Source: Elephas maximus indicus
Taxonomy: Eukaryota > Chordata > Mammalia > Proboscidea > Elephantidae
DNA length: 64,000 nucleotides
Assembly: GCF_024166365.1 (NCBI RefSeq)
Contig: NC_064839.1
Span: forward strand, 14,308,878 to 14,372,877
Direction of reading: 5' to 3'
Part shown: positions 48,800-61,600 of the stretch, piece after piece
How positions within the stretch are numbered: the stretch's first letter is position 1
How the letters are laid out: each line of letters starts with the position of its first letter
Translations under genes and position numbers: made by a program
The notes under the pieces: generated by a model
What the model was told of the DNA's origin: nothing
Database searches by the model: none
Seen by the model: the letters and a program-made list of their open reading frames with translations, nothing else

Positions 48800-50673
48800 A
48801 TGAAATAATTACTTGAAGAGGGAAAAGTTAGAAGATTCCTTTAAACAACAGTTTTGCCTTTGCGTTAATGTCAAATAATGTACTAGACAAAGAAGAAATG
48901 GTGTGATTTTTGAGGAAATGACAGAGATGACTTTGGAAACAAATCTGTAATGTAATGAAAGGAATTCCAGATGGGTAGGTGGTATATATTTTGATTGAAG
49001 GGAAGTAGGTTGAGGAGGAAGCAAAAATGTAACCCTATATTAACCTTCTGTCACTCCTTCTTAATACTGAGTATATTTATTGTTAAAAGCTTATTATAGT
49101 GTAGACATGCAAGCAGGAGTTAAGAGTGGGCTTTCAGGATCTATTCTAGAACTTACTATTACAAAAGTGTCACAATTTTAAGCAGAGGTTAGTTTTCTTC
49201 ATTCTCAGTTTTGACATGCCTCTAGAATGACAGGCCTCTTGTGAAAAATGGGAGGTAGCTCTCTAAGGGGTTTTTTTCCCCCACCCCCGGTATTACAGAG
49301 TCAACAAGAAAACACACTTCAGAGGGCTTTGAAATTATCTACCTAAATTTTGCCCTAAATTGATAGGAATTAATCATAAACTTAATCTAGGATATGTTCC
49401 TTTACTCCTTAAAAACGAAAGAAAAAAAAGCTCTGTAAATCCAAATCTGGATTGTAAATAGGCATTTAAGAATTAAATTAGTCTTAATTAAATTTACAAT
49501 GAATTCCAGTGGGCAAAGGAGGAAGTCGGTGAATTCCTACCAGACTTAAGCCAAATCTCAAGTTTCATACACATGACACCTCACCGAGGGCAGCACACTT
49601 CTCAAAGGCTTCGTCGGCGTGTTTGTCAGAGCACTATGTATTTTCTCAGTAGTACGTAAAATGCATCCTCTCTTCTAAGCTAGACCAGGCTTGTTATCTG
49701 AAAAAAGTCTGTTAAAGCAAACAAAAAAGTAAAATTTGCACTTCATCATCAGACCTTGAAAATAGTTTGAATTCTAAAATAATTTGGGGTGACGAGGACT
49801 GGAATTCCATGTCTCCTTAAAATCAGTACTGCTATTGAGATTTTTCTTCCCAGAGTTGAGTAGCCTAGTTACATTTAACACAAGAGGAATAAACAAATAC
49901 AGTAAGAATTCAGATTGTTTATGAAAATTTTAATAACAGCATTTGGCAAGACTACAGGATTTCTCCTATCTAGAAAATTCCATTTTGTTAAAGTACAAAT
50001 AGGACATGGAAACTCAACTTCAAAATGCTTTAGCATTAAAACTTGCCATCAAATAGATATAATTTTTTCCTCGTTCATTAAACATTTTGTATTATAATGT
50101 ATTTCAGAGTAGAGAGAACAGGGCTTTTGTTTTGGTAGTTGTGATCGTGTATTTATGCCATGACCTTGTCAGAGAAAGCTCTGCCTACAAGTCAGAAGGC
50201 TGGTGCGCCTGTCAGCGCATCTCCTCATGGTGCTGTTTCTGAACTTGATTTCTAACAGCTTCCACAGTGAGGCTGTGGCTCTGGTCAGTTTGGAACATGG
50301 AAGAGAGTTTTAGAATGGGATACTCTGTAGACACATTTTAGGAAAGAATTCTGTTCCCAAAGTCCAGATATGAATTGAATAAATGAACATTTTTAAGATA
50401 GTGTCAGGGAACTATTAAGTGGGTCAGGCATCTTGAAACATTGATTTGTTTTTTAATCTCATTTTGATGATATTTAAACAAAAAGGATTATAACTTACAG
50501 CTCATTAATCTAGGTAGCTTTAATTTATTTATGAAAGTTAATCTGTTTTTTTGTTTTTTAAAAGATAAAATGAATTTATATATGCTAAATTATATTGCCC
50601 AAATTCACTGTGTGTGGATTTATATTCATTTTCTCCTGTTTTCAGAACTGAAATGTATTTAATTCCAAATTCA

Positions 50674-50679
50674 AATAAA
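50674..50679 (+). terminator. ZNF507: alternative polyadenylation signal AATAAA
   Basis: AATAAA in a context followed by TATTTTAAATGG and a GT-rich stretch (ATTTGTATTGTTGCC). It would give a 3' UTR of about 1.9 kb. Use is unproven. Confidence 0.45.
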
Positions 50680-52209
50680 ATATTTTAAATGGTTCTATTA
50701 TCATTTGTATTGTTGCCACTTGTAGGTAAATTTTTCCGTTGCTGGTAATTGTGACTCAGTATTTCTATGTAAAAAGCCGTTATTTTAAAAATTAACAATC
50801 TTAGAAGAATTTTGTTTTATAAACTTGCCCTCAGCGTTAATTTTATGTGCAATGATTTGGAAATGACTAATAGCCAAAAAACTCCCAAAATCTTTAAAAC
50901 AGTGTGAATTTTTAAATTGTCTTTCCTCGTTTCCTTAAACCACTTTTTGTTGAATATTACTTAAATTTCCATTTGGAATCATGGATGTCAAATTTCCCTA
51001 GCTGTGGGAAAAAATTTTAACCCAGAAGTTCAGAGCCTTTAAACTTTGATCTGCTTGAGACCTAGAATGTCCTCAGAAGCTTTTCCTCGCCTGTAGGAGG
51101 AACTATGCCAAGAATGTTCTACACCTTCCCCTTACTGTGTTTTGGCCAGCCTTAAGAGTCTACCGAGAACAATTGAGTATTTCTAAAACAGTGAAGACTA
51201 AATATGCAGCTGTAATTGGCAGAAGAGATAGGTATTAAAATAACCAGGAGGAATCCCCTTTACAGGAATAAATTTTTATTGGCCCGCAACCTTTTATCAT
51301 ACAAAGCTCATACTCATTGTTTTTTCTGCCCTGGACACTTACAGTTCTGAGATCTGATGTGAAAATGGTTTTTGAAAAAGGAAACCCACCAGATAAAGGT
51401 GGGGAAGAGGACTTATTCTGATCATTATGAATAATGTTATGCAGGGCCGTGTCATTTTTTACCCTTCTCTGAAAATCCAGGCTGTGATGAATGTCCCGAA
51501 TGTATCTGTAAGACCTTGAAGTTCTGTGGCCAGCCAGCAAGTGCAGTGCAGTGACACTGACTGAAGCCTTTGTTGGAAACCTTTCACCCTATTTGAGGTG
51601 GCTGTTGGTGGCTTCGTAATTATTTTGTATTTTTCTCACAAACCAAGTGGTAGGCATCCATGTTTACATTGTATCTTCTGCAATGTACTTGGCTTGACAA
51701 AGACAAGCAGGCTTCTCTATTAAGACGTATTATATTTTTAGTTTTCATAGACACTTATTTAATCTTTTGTTTTTTACTGTACAGCAGGGTGCTCTAAGTA
51801 ATGTTCTATGAAATATATTTAACAGAAATTTGAGTTTGGTATTCATGGACATGAGTACATGTATTTTTTTAAGACATAAGTATTGTGTAACACTATGACA
51901 TTGCTTCTATAGCCAAAGTATAAAACTTCCGGAACACTGACATGTAAAGACTACAGTTAATCCTGACATTGTATCTTATTAAAATAGGATGATTTGCATT
52001 CTGTAAAATTATCCTGTACATCAAGCTGCATGCCTTAAAGCCTAAAACTCTCAGATTGTGTTCAAGGTAGAACAGTATACCTGTTCAGAACAGTCAAGCC
52101 AGGTGATAGCGCTTCTCTAACTACCTTTGCAAATACTGTACGATGTTAGAATAATTTATTTTGCTTTACAGGAGTTTGTCATGTATTGACTTTAATATTG
52201 TATTTTGGT

Positions 52210-52215
52210 AATAAA
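52210..52215 (+). terminator. ZNF507: probable main polyadenylation signal of ZNF507
   Basis: AATAAA followed by a T-rich stretch and TTGCCTCTAAGTTTT. It is the last signal before an AfroSINE begins at 52,303, so transcripts most likely end near 52,230. Confidence 0.75.
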
Positions 52216-52302
52216 TTTTTTTGTTAAAAACATTTGCCTCTAAGTTTTATTACAAAATTTTATGCCCATTCTTTTCTTGGGAATGTTGATTTAATCACTT
52301 AG

Positions 52303-52458
52303 AAAAACTCATTGCCGTGGAGTTGATTCCAACTCATAGCGACTTTATATGACAGAGTGACACTGCCCATTAGGGTTCCCAAGGAGCAACTGGTGGATCT
52401 GAAGTCCCAGCCTTCCGGTCAGCAGCCAAACGCTTAACTACTACACCACCAGGGCCCC
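52303..52458 (-). mobile_element. AfroSINE, antisense, just past the ZNF507 3' end
   Basis: 'CATTGCCGTGGAGTTGATTC' tail, 'CAGCCTTCCGGTCAGCAGCC' and 'CTACACCACCAGGGCCCC' head. Flanks AATCACTTAG and AATCACTAAG are a probable 10-bp target duplication. Confidence 0.9.
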
Positions 52459-52984
52459 AATCACTAAGTTGCATTTAAACCATTAAGTTTCCCAAGAGTT
52501 GGCAATTTGTTAAACTACTGCTGACTAGCATTAATCTGTGTTACACAAGATAACAAAAAAAAAAATTTAGATTTTTTAAAAAATCTTTTAAAATTCAGTC
52601 TAATTTTGAAGCTTTCATCCTTTTATCTTCCAAACCACATTGGTACATGCTTTCAATTCCAGTGTAATCAAAATGCTAAAAACTAGTTGATACTTGGCTA
52701 ATGTCAATTAGCATTCTTTACTGAAGGCCAAAGATTCACCTTGATCATTTTGTGGTCTGCATCAAGGGCTTTCTGACATGAGATGTGTTGTATGCCCTAG
52801 AATCCTCGGCCACTTGGCTTAACTTGACGGAGACCAAACTTCTGTTCCCAACAACCGTAATCTCTTGCCCTATGCTCCCCTGGGGCAACATAGTCATGTC
52901 CCTTATCTTTTAAGAACCAGATCTCAATACTGTGTCACTAAACCTCAGATTAGTTTTAGAAATCCCAGCATGGGCAGTCTAGGA

Positions 52985-53245
52985 TGTCACTGTCCAACAT
53001 GGTAGCCACTGTCACATGTGCTATTGAGCACTTGACATACAGTTACTGTGCTGTAAAATACCAGTTTCGAAGACTTAGTACAAAAAATGAGAAGTATCTC
53101 AGTTTTTTTAATATTGATTACATGTTGAAGTGATATATTGGATTTAAATATTAGAATTAGTTTCACCCATTTTTACTTTTTTAATGTAACTACTAGTAAA
53201 ATTTAAATTACATAGGTGGTTCACGTATTTCTATTTGACAGCACT
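52985..53245. repeat. non-autonomous DNA transposon relic
   Basis: Starts CACTGTCCAACATGGTAGCC, continues TGCTATTGAGCACTTGACAT, and ends with an inverted match (TTTGACAGCAC). It is the pattern of a common mammalian MER-type element, but the exact name is uncertain. Confidence 0.55.
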
Positions 53246-53465
53246 AGTATACAACAAAGATGGGCAAGCTCAAATCCAGCCTGCAACCTGTTTCTGCAGA
53301 AAAGTTTCTACTGGAACACAGCAACGCCCATTATATACTGAATATAGCTATTTTCATACAACAGCAGTGTTGAGTAGTTGGAACAGACTGTATAGTCAAC
53401 AAAGCCCAAATTATCTGTTCCTTTACAGAAAAAGTTTGCTGACCTCTGGACTAGAACAGTGGTAT
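53246..53465. repeat. hAT-Charlie-like relic
   Basis: 'GGGCAAGCTCAAATCCAGCC', 'CTACTGGAACACAGCAACGC', 'GTTGAGTAGTTGGAACAGAC' and 'AGAAAAAGTTTGCTGACC' follow the order of a well-known mammalian hAT non-autonomous repeat. The 94-codon open frame over it is incidental. Confidence 0.65.
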
Positions 53466-54415
53466 AATCTGAGCTTTAAAGCCACCAGAAATAATCTTTA
53501 TAAAGAAAGCTTTTTATAGAAGTGTTTTGTTTCTCCCTCTGTGTAACTCTTATAAAGACTACTTGTTCTTCTATGAGCGTTATCTATAATTAGGATTTTA
53601 ACCTAACTCACTGTTTGATCTTTTCTGATACTTGAGGCCAAACGTTAATTTGTTTAAAATAACAAATGCTGCTGCTGTAAAAAGTATCATCTTGTTTTCC
53701 TGCTGACAACCTTACCGTGCCAGGTTAGCCCTCACTGCTTTGCACTTTCACTGCTATATCTGATGATGTGGTCATAGCACTGCATAAGTGACCATGGTAC
53801 AAGGTAACCACAGGTACCTAATCCACTCAGTGGACGGTCGACTAATCCAGGATGTAAAGAAGGATCTTAGATGCTCCTCTGTATAATGAATAGCATGTGA
53901 GTCTGCAACCAAATTCCTAAGGAGAAAGAGCTTGAGTGTAGAGCTGCTGACTGAACTGGCAGAGCAAAAAAGTCACAGTACTCTCCTACATACACTTCTG
54001 CCAAATCAATCAGCAAAGATACAAAACAAGAAGAGTTTGGGCCCTACAAAAAAGTAGAGGTTTGTTTTTGATTGGTGCCATGTGATACGCTTACTTAGGT
54101 AGTGTTTTTGTCTGTCAGAAGCTAAATGAGTAAAAGATGCTTGAACCGCTTCAGAATTTTGTATCTGTAGCACCATCCAGTTGCATACTGTGTTGGGAGA
54201 CTACAGACCTCATTTCTCTGGTAGTACATTAATAAAGACACTGTATCTGGGTTTATCGTTTCAATCATGAAGTATCTGGAAGATTATGACAACAGCCTAT
54301 TGATTTTTTTCCAGTAGTGGGTAATCAGTGTTTAAAGAGCTTGCCTCACAAAATTAGGGTAAGTTTTCCTTTAATTTTTTCAACGCTTTTGATCATGTAA
54401 TTAATATATATTATA
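53466..54415. other. intergenic, nothing recognised
   Basis: No repeat, splice-supported exon or RNA gene that I can identify. Confidence 0.4.
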
Positions 54416-54560
54416 GGAAACCCTGGCGGCATAGTGGTTCAGTGCTATGGCTGCTAACCAAAAGGTCAGCACCTCTAATCCTTAGAACCTCTGTGGGACA
54501 GTTCTACTCTGTCCTTTAGGGTTGCTGAGTTGGAATTGATAGCAAAGGGTTTTGGTTTTT
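54416..54560 (+). mobile_element. AfroSINE, sense
   Basis: GGAAACCCTGGCGGCATAGT head, CTGCTAACCAAAAGGTCAGC, and GGACAGTTCTACTCTGTCC, with a shortened tail. Confidence 0.87.
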
Positions 54561-54801
54561 TCTATATTATACATAATATAGAAAAAAACTTATTTAAGTA
54601 TAATTAACGTATAATACATAAATTTAGATAAATGAAAATTTGTTGCATAATAAAGTTGTCAAATGTTGATGTCATTTCGCTTCAAACCAAATTACACCAA
54701 TGTGTGACATAATCCAGATAGCGAAGGTGCCATTCTCTAAGTTTGCAAAACTGAGTGTAAGGCAGGTACTTCTACGGTAATATTAAGGTGCGAGGAGACT
54801 T

Positions 54802-54968
54802 TGCTGAGCCCTGATGGCAGATGGGTTAAGACCTTGGCTACTAGCCAAAAGGTTGGAGTTCAAGTCCACCAGCCACTCCTTGGAAACCCTATGGGCAGTT
54901 CTACTTGGTCCTATAGGGTCGCTACGAGTTGGAATCCACTCGGATGCAGTGGGTTAGGTCTTCTTGTT
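54802..54968 (+). mobile_element. AfroSINE, sense
   Basis: GAGCCCTGATGGCAGATGGG head, CCAGCCACTCCTTGGAAACC middle, CTACGAGTTGGAATCCACTC tail. Confidence 0.88.
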
Positions 54969-54969
54969 T

Positions 54970-56094
54970 CGTTTTACATATTAGGCAGATGGAGTTTTAT
55001 TTACACAAATTAGATAATAATGAATCTTTGGTCATAAGCTCAGGCCGACTGTTCTGACTTCTAAGCTTTGTCCTTTGTTAAAAAGAAAAAAACAAATTTT
55101 AAATATACTTAAAATTATCTGTGTCACTGCCACTGGTATCAGTAGTAATCACGTATGGTTTTCGAAGTCACAGTATGTCATTTCGAATGTGTGCACAATG
55201 GGAAATTGTCACCTAGAGAGACCTTCAACAAAGTAGGACAAGTTACTCATTTTCAGGTCTTTTCTTAGTACCTGCTAGTTTTATTTAAAGGCTTATTGTC
55301 ACTACAGCACGCATCTCCAGATTCCTGTTTTTTTCTACTTGTCATTTTATTAATTTTAGTATTCATATTTCAGAAATAATGTGGCTACATTTTACTGAAA
55401 TAGGCACATCAATTCACATCTTGCTCTTTTTGTTTATCTCTGTAGTTCTATTTTTTAGATCCAGTAGTTCCAATCCCAAAAGGTGTTAGAAAATTCTATT
55501 GCAAACTATGAGAAAAAATACAGCAGGACGTGGTTCAAATATGAAGCTGTAGTTTTTTTTACACAGCTAACATTCTTTTAAAAAAAAAAAAAAGGGGCTG
55601 AAATAAATGATTGAGGGAAACCAATGGTGTCAAGGTTATCTTCATTTTCTAAGCATCCCCCCGGCCCCCACCCCCGCCGCCCCATTCCTGAAGCATGAGA
55701 ACACAGTTGGTGAGGTAGTGCCTCATATAATGAGGATGCTGGAGTCCACAGAGTATCACCAGAGGTTAAAAACTCCCCAAGATGAGGCACTTCAGCATCT
55801 GTCCCCAGCTGGATTAACCTTGTGCTCAAGCTGCAAATACTGTTAGAGGCGCGAGTGTGCTCTGTGATCAATTTTTAAAAATTACTTTGTAATAACGGAA
55901 AACAGTAAAGTGTGCCTTCCTAATGGGAAAGCAGTCACCATATCCCATCTGGAACTAGGTGGGAGGACATGTCCGGCATTCAGGCAGCCAAAGCAGCGCA
56001 CAGGGTGTCTATAGCTACCAAGGCCCTGTGCAACATTTGTGCTAACATCATCAAATCTTTCATTTATTCCTGTAAACATTAGGCATTTTCAGAC
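54970..56094. other. intergenic, nothing recognised
   Basis: Contains a C-rich stretch (CCCCGGCCCCCACCCCC near 55,660) and two overlapping open frames of 79 and 97 codons on opposite strands with no domain. Confidence 0.4.
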
Positions 56095-56140
56095 GTGCAC
56101 ACATACACACAAATATACACACATATACACACATACTTTT
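56095..56140. repeat. (CA)n-rich microsatellite
   Basis: Imperfect ACACAT/ACACAC repeat. Confidence 0.85.
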
Positions 56141-56335
56141 CTCTAGGGTTTGGTCTAAATTTAATAAAATCCTTGAAATCTTCCCTTTGTGTAAAGCCAA
56201 GATTAGGTGCTGTCTCCTCTTTGCTCTCCCAAAATTTTGTCCTCTTAGCTTACTCTACTGAAATTATTTGTACATAAACCTGTTTCTATTAAATTACTAC
56301 CTAACCTGGAAGAAACAGGCCTTGGTTGTTTTATG

Positions 56336-56552
56336 TCTCTAGATATAGTATATCTCTAGATATATCTCTAGATATATCTCTAGATATAGTATATCTCTAG
56401 ATATAGTATATCTCGAGATATAGTATATCTCGAGATATAGTATATCTCGAGATATATCTCGAGATATATCTCTAGATATATAGTTTATATCTCTAGATAT
56501 AGATATATATCTCTAGATATTATCTCTAGATATAGATATATCTCTAGATGTA
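56336..56552. repeat. self-complementary TCTAGATATA satellite
   Basis: About 215 bp built of TCTCTAGATATA-type units, in places with AGTATA inserted and, in the centre (about 56,410-56,465), TCTCGAGATATA variants. Each unit is nearly its own reverse complement, so either strand reads almost the same and the block can fold on itself. There are no spacers of unique sequence, so it is not a CRISPR-like array. Confidence 0.93.
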
Positions 56553-56639
56553 GTTTGGCTTTACCTTTTTTAACCTCTGAGGAGCTGTTATACCCTCTAT
56601 TTTCTTAAATGTAAAGTGGTAATATAATACCTACCTCAT

Positions 56640-56860
56640 AGAGTTATATGGATTAAATCAGATAGTCTTATAAAATACTCAAGTTTCTGACACAATTATG
56701 GACAGTGCCTGGTTCCAGTCCAAGCTCAGTAAGCCATGTGACCTTGAGCAAGGTATTTATCCTTTTTTGAGCCCCAATTTCTTCAACAGTAAACGGCCTT
56801 GTAGCGTGGTTTTAACAATTAACAACTATGTATATTAAGGGTCTAGACATATAGGAGCTT
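56640..56860 (+). repeat. MIR-type ancient SINE
   Basis: 'GTGACCTTGAGCAAGGTATT' and 'TTTTTTGAGCCCCAATTTC' are sense MIR core text. A second weak MIR-like end lies just before it. Confidence 0.6.
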
Positions 56861-57685
56861 AAATAGTGGTTGCTATTAGAGTTCAAGCATTAATTGTGAC
56901 AAGGAAAATGTTAAACTGCCCTTATTTTGGTATCAAAGCTATTAGTTACATCTTGGAAAGGAACCTAAGGAACATACTGGCTTGTTTTTGAGGAAGTAAA
57001 CTCAAAATAAAATATCCTATCCCTTAAAATATACAAAAAAAGACAAACCTGGTTTATCAGTACCTAGTTGACTGTCCACAATTACATCTGAAAAGATAAC
57101 AGTCCGGGAGAAAGTGTTAAACATTCCCTCTCACCATCATGTTAAGTTCTATAATCACTGATGTACAGTTCTTCTTTCACCTCTATAAACTGCCATAAAG
57201 GATGTATTTTCATTTGCCTTACTGGGTACAAGAAAACCATGAGAGTGACCCTTTCCCTAAGTAAGCTTATCGGCTGGGTTGGTAAAGCTTAAACCTGAAA
57301 GACAGAATCATACTGGTGATTGAACGCACTCAGTATAATCAGCCACTAACTATATGGTAAAACGATGAAGAGGAACTCAGTGGGGAGAAAGTAAGTGTGC
57401 TGGACTATTTGGTGAAGTTCTTGGAGAGGTACGAAATGGCCTGTCCCAGACTGTACAAGGTTCACACTCAAGGTTAACCACCTCCCAAGAACGTTTCATC
57501 TGCATGACTCTGGTGCTCAGCATTCCTAATTCTGAAGCAGTGGTGTCATTAGGTGGGTGTGAGGGGGTGCAGACTGCACTGGGTGACACTGTCAGAAGAT
57601 GTGACACAAAAATGACTGTCTTAAAATTTTTGTGCAGTGTTTCAGCAGTAACTTATTTTTATAAATATATTCTTGTGGTTTGTTA
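56861..57685. other. intergenic, nothing recognised
   Basis: No assignable repeat or gene. Open frames at 57,377-57,731 are short and have no motif. Confidence 0.4.
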
Positions 57686-57687
57686 TA

Positions 57688-57853
57688 CGGGCCGTGGTGG
57701 CTCTCTGGTTAAGAACTCGGCTGCTAACTAAAAAGGTCAATGGTTCTAATCCACCAGCCAGTCCTTGGAAACCCTATGGGGCAGTTCTACTCTGTCCTAC
57801 AGGTTTACCATGAATCAGAATAGACTCAGTGGCACCAGGTTAGTTATAACAAC
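57688..57853 (+). mobile_element. AfroSINE, sense
   Basis: GGGCCGTGGTGGCTCTCTGG head (slightly mutated), CCAGCCAGTCCTTGGAAACC, GGCAGTTCTACTCTGTCC, CATGAATCAGAATAGACTC tail. Confidence 0.88.
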
Positions 57854-57951
57854 AAAATCATTTTTGTAAGCCCAGCTTACGTGTATCAATATACCTCACA
57901 AGGCTAAAACTCTACCCTAATTTACTTCTTGAACCTTCTAATGTGCTCTGG

Positions 57952-58120
57952 GGAAACCCTGGTGGCGTAGGGGTTAAGCACTACAGTTGCTAACCAGAGG
58001 GTCGGCAGTTTGAATCCGCCAGGCACTCCTTGGAAACTGCAGGAGCAGTTCTACTCTGTCCTATAGGGTCCCTATGAGTCGGAATCAACTCAACGGCACT
58101 GGGTTTGGTTTTTTGGTTTT
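57952..58120 (+). mobile_element. AfroSINE, sense, with clear target duplication
   Basis: GGAAACCCTGGTGGCGTAGG head, GGGTCGGCAGTTTGAATCC, TATGAGTCGGAATCAACTC tail and a GGTTTGGTTTTTTGG end. Flanks AATGTGCTCTGG (57,940-57,951) and AATGTGCTTTGG (58,121-58,132) match at 11 of 12 positions. Confidence 0.93.
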
Positions 58121-58132
58121 AATGTGCTTTGG

Positions 58133-58642
58133 TGCGCAGCTACAGAGACACGAAACAGCTGAAAGCAAAAGCAGCTTTATTTGGTTGGCCAAGCAAAGGA
58201 GCACACTGGGACTTTCATTGCCAAGATGGCTCCCCAAACAATCGCTGAGAGGAGTTTTATCAAAATATAAACTGGGGAAGGGTCTTTAAGGGAAGAGCAG
58301 TGTCACTGGGTTGGCCTGGCCTGAGAAGGCATTTTCCAGGCCGTTCCCTCCTCTGTGCCTGCTCAGTCTGGAAGGGGAGCCACAAAGATGGTGTTTTGCC
58401 CATGTCTGGGGTGTAAACAGGCATGTGTTTTAAGCCTTTCGACGTCAAAAAGTTAGGTTGAGGACACGCTGATCGTTACTGTGCATGTCAGGCAGACCAG
58501 ATCTGGTTTCAACCATTTCTGCAACCCCAGTCTCTTATTGTTCTTGATGGGAAGCCTGCAGCTTGCCTAAATAGGAAAACAGCTGAAGAGGGAACTTAGC
58601 CTTTTCTTGCCTATGACGGCTGCCCCAAAACTGCTGGTCTCA
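58133..58642 (-). mobile_element. candidate LTR-like segment
   Basis: About 510 bp that is unlike its neighbours: an antisense AATAAA-type site (GCTTTATTTGG), CAAGATGGC/CAAAGATGG stretches, and possible TG...CA ends. It abuts an old L1 fragment. No internal retroviral genes are seen here. The LTR reading is tentative. Confidence 0.35.
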
Positions 58643-58690
58643 TAACCACCATGGAAAACGATATGGCGCCTCCTTAAAAAGTTAGAAACA

Positions 58691-61600
58691 TATTTATGCA
58701 CCCAATGACAGGGCTGCAAGATATATAAAACAAACTTTAACAGAACTGAAAAGTGAGATAGACACCTTCACAATTATAGTAGGAGACTTCAACACACCAC
58801 CTTCAGAGAAAGACAGGACTTCCAGTAAGAAGCTCAACAGAGACACGGAAGACCTAATTGCTACAATCAACCAACTTAACCTCGTAGACTTATACAGAAC
58901 ACTCCACCCAAGTGCTGCAAAGTATACCTTTTTTTCTAGCGCACATAGAACATTCTCTAGAATAGACCACATATTAGGTCATAAAACAAACCTTTACAGA
59001 ATCCAAAACATCGAAATATTACAAAGCATCTTCTCAGACCATAAGGCCATAAAAGTGGAAATCAATAACAGAAAAATTAGGGAAAAGAAATCAAATACTT
59101 GGAAACTGAACAATACCCTGCTGAAAAAAGACTGGGTTATAGAAGACACTAAGGAGGGAATAAAGAAATTCATAGAATGCAACGAGAATGAAAACACTTC
59201 CTATCAAAACCTCTGGGACACAGCAAAAGCAGTGCCCAAAGGTCAATTTATATAGATAAATGCACACATACAAAAAGAAGTTAGAGCCAAAATCAGAGAA
59301 CTGTCCCTACAACCTGAACAAATAGAAAGTGAGCAACAAAAGAATCCATCGGGCACCAGAAGAAAACAAATAATAAAAATTAGAGCTGAACTACATGAAT
59401 TAGAGAACAGAAAAACAATTGAAAGAATTAACAAAGACAAAAGCTGGTTCTCTGAAAAAATTAACAAAATTGATAAACCATTGGCCAGACTGACTAAAGA
59501 AATACAGGAAAGGAAACAAATAACCCGAATAAGAAACAAGATGGGCCACATCACAACAGACCCAACTGCAATTAAAAGAATCATATCAGATTATTACAAA
59601 AAACTGTACTCGAACAAATTTACAAACCTAGAAAAAATGGATGAATTCCTAGAAAAACACTACCTACCTAAACTAACAGTCAGAAGTAGAACAACTAAAT
59701 AGACCCATAACAAAAAAAGAGATTGAAACAGTAATCAAAAAACTCCCAAAAAAAAAAAGCCCTGGCCCGGATGGCTTGACTGCTTAGTTCTACCAAACTT
59801 TCACAGAAGAGTTAACACCACTACTACTAAAGGTATTTCAAAGCATAGAAAATGACGGAGTACTACCTATCTCATTCTATGAAGCCACCATATCCCTGAT
59901 ACCAAAACCAGGTAAAGACATCACAAAAAAAGAAAATTACAGACCTATATCCCTCATGAACATAGATGCAAAAATCTTCAACAAAATTCTAGCCAATAGA
60001 ATTCAACAACATGTCAAAAAAATAATCCACCATGACCAAGTGGGATTTATACCAGGTATGCAAGGTTGGTTTAATATTAGAAAAACCATTAATGTAGTCC
60101 ACCATATAATTAAAACAAAAGACAAAAACCACATGATCTTATCAATTGATGCAGAAAAAGCATTTGACAAAGTCCAACACCCATTCATGATAAAAACTCT
60201 CACCAAAATAGGAATTGAAGGAAAATTCCTCAACATAATAAAGGGCATCTATACAAAGCCAACAGCCAATATCACTCTAAATGGAGAGAGCCTGAAAGCA
60301 TTTCCCTTGAGAACGGGAACCAGACAAGGATGCCCTTTATCACCACTCTTATTCAACATCGTGCTAGAGGTCCTAGCTAGAGCAATTAGCCTAGACAAAG
60401 AAATAAAGGGCATCCAGATTGGCAAGGAGGAAGTAAAATTATCTCTATTTGCAGATGACATGATTTTATACACAGAAAACCCTAAGGAACCCTCCAGAAA
60501 ACTACTGAAACGAATAGAAAAGTTTGGCAGAGTCTCAGGTTATAAGATAAACATACAAAAATCACTTGGATTCCTCTACATCAACAAAAAGAACAGTGAA
60601 GAGGAAATCACCAAATCAATACCATTCACAGTAGCCCCCAAGAAGATAAAATACTTAGGAATAAATCTTACCAAAGATGTAAAAGACCTATACGAAGAAA
60701 ATTACAAAGTACTACTACAAGAAACTAAAAAGGACCTACATAAGTGGAAAAGCATACCTTGCTCATGGATAGGAAGACTAAACATAGTAAAAATGTCTAT
60801 TCTACCAAAAGCCATCTATACATACAATGCACTTCCAATCCAAATTCCAAAGACATTTTTTAATGTGATGGAGAAACAAATCACCAACTTCATATGGAAG
60901 GGAAAGAAGCCCTGGATAAGTAAAGTATTACTGAAAAACAAGAAGAAAGTGGGAGGCCTCACTCTACCTTATTTTAGAACATATTATACAGCCACAGTAG
61001 TCAAAACAGCCTGGTACTGGTACAACAATAGACACATAGACCAGTAGAACAGAACTGAGAACCCAGATATAAATCCATCCACATATGAGCAGCTGATATT
61101 TGACAAAGGCCCAGTGTCAGTTAATTGGGGAAAAGATAGTCTTTTTAACAAATGGTGCTGGCATAACTGGATATCCATTTGCAAAAAAATGAAACAGGAC
61201 CCATACCTCACACCATGCACAAAAACTAACTCCAAGTGGATCAAAGACCTAAACATAAAGACTAAAACGATAAAGATCATGGAAGAAAAAATAGGGACAA
61301 CATTACGAGCCCCAATACAAGGCATAAACAGAATACAAAACATTACTAAAAATGACAAAGAGAAACCAGATAACTGGGAGCTCCTAAAAAATCAAACACC
61401 TATGCTCATCTAAAGACTTCACCAAAAGAGTAAAAAGACCACCTACAGATTGGGAAAGAATTTTCAGCTATGACATCTCTGACCAGCGCCTGATCTCTAA
61501 AATCTATATGATTCTGTTAAAACTCAACCACAAAAAGACAAACAACCCAACCAAGAAGTGGGCAAAGGATATGAACACGCACTTCACTAAAGAAGATATC

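Larger units (their letters stand above)
48800..52232 (+). other. ZNF507: ZNF507 3' UTR
   Basis: 3.4 kb of AT-rich sequence without SINE or LINE insertions, unlike everything around it, which suggests it is kept transcribed and constrained. A Pumilio-type TGTAAATA lies at 49,453-49,460. An early AATAAA is at 50,674 and the likely main one at 52,210. The antisense 101-codon frame at 51,235-51,540 has no motif. Confidence 0.8.

Noticed and set aside
51235-51540. 101-codon antisense open frame in the ZNF507 3' UTR
   Set aside because: No motif, and chance is sufficient at this length.
53235-53519. 94-codon plus-strand open frame
   Set aside because: It lies over a hAT-like non-autonomous repeat that does not code for protein.
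56336-56552. CRISPR-like regular repeat
   Set aside because: The units are contiguous, self-complementary and have no unique spacers. The host is a mammal.
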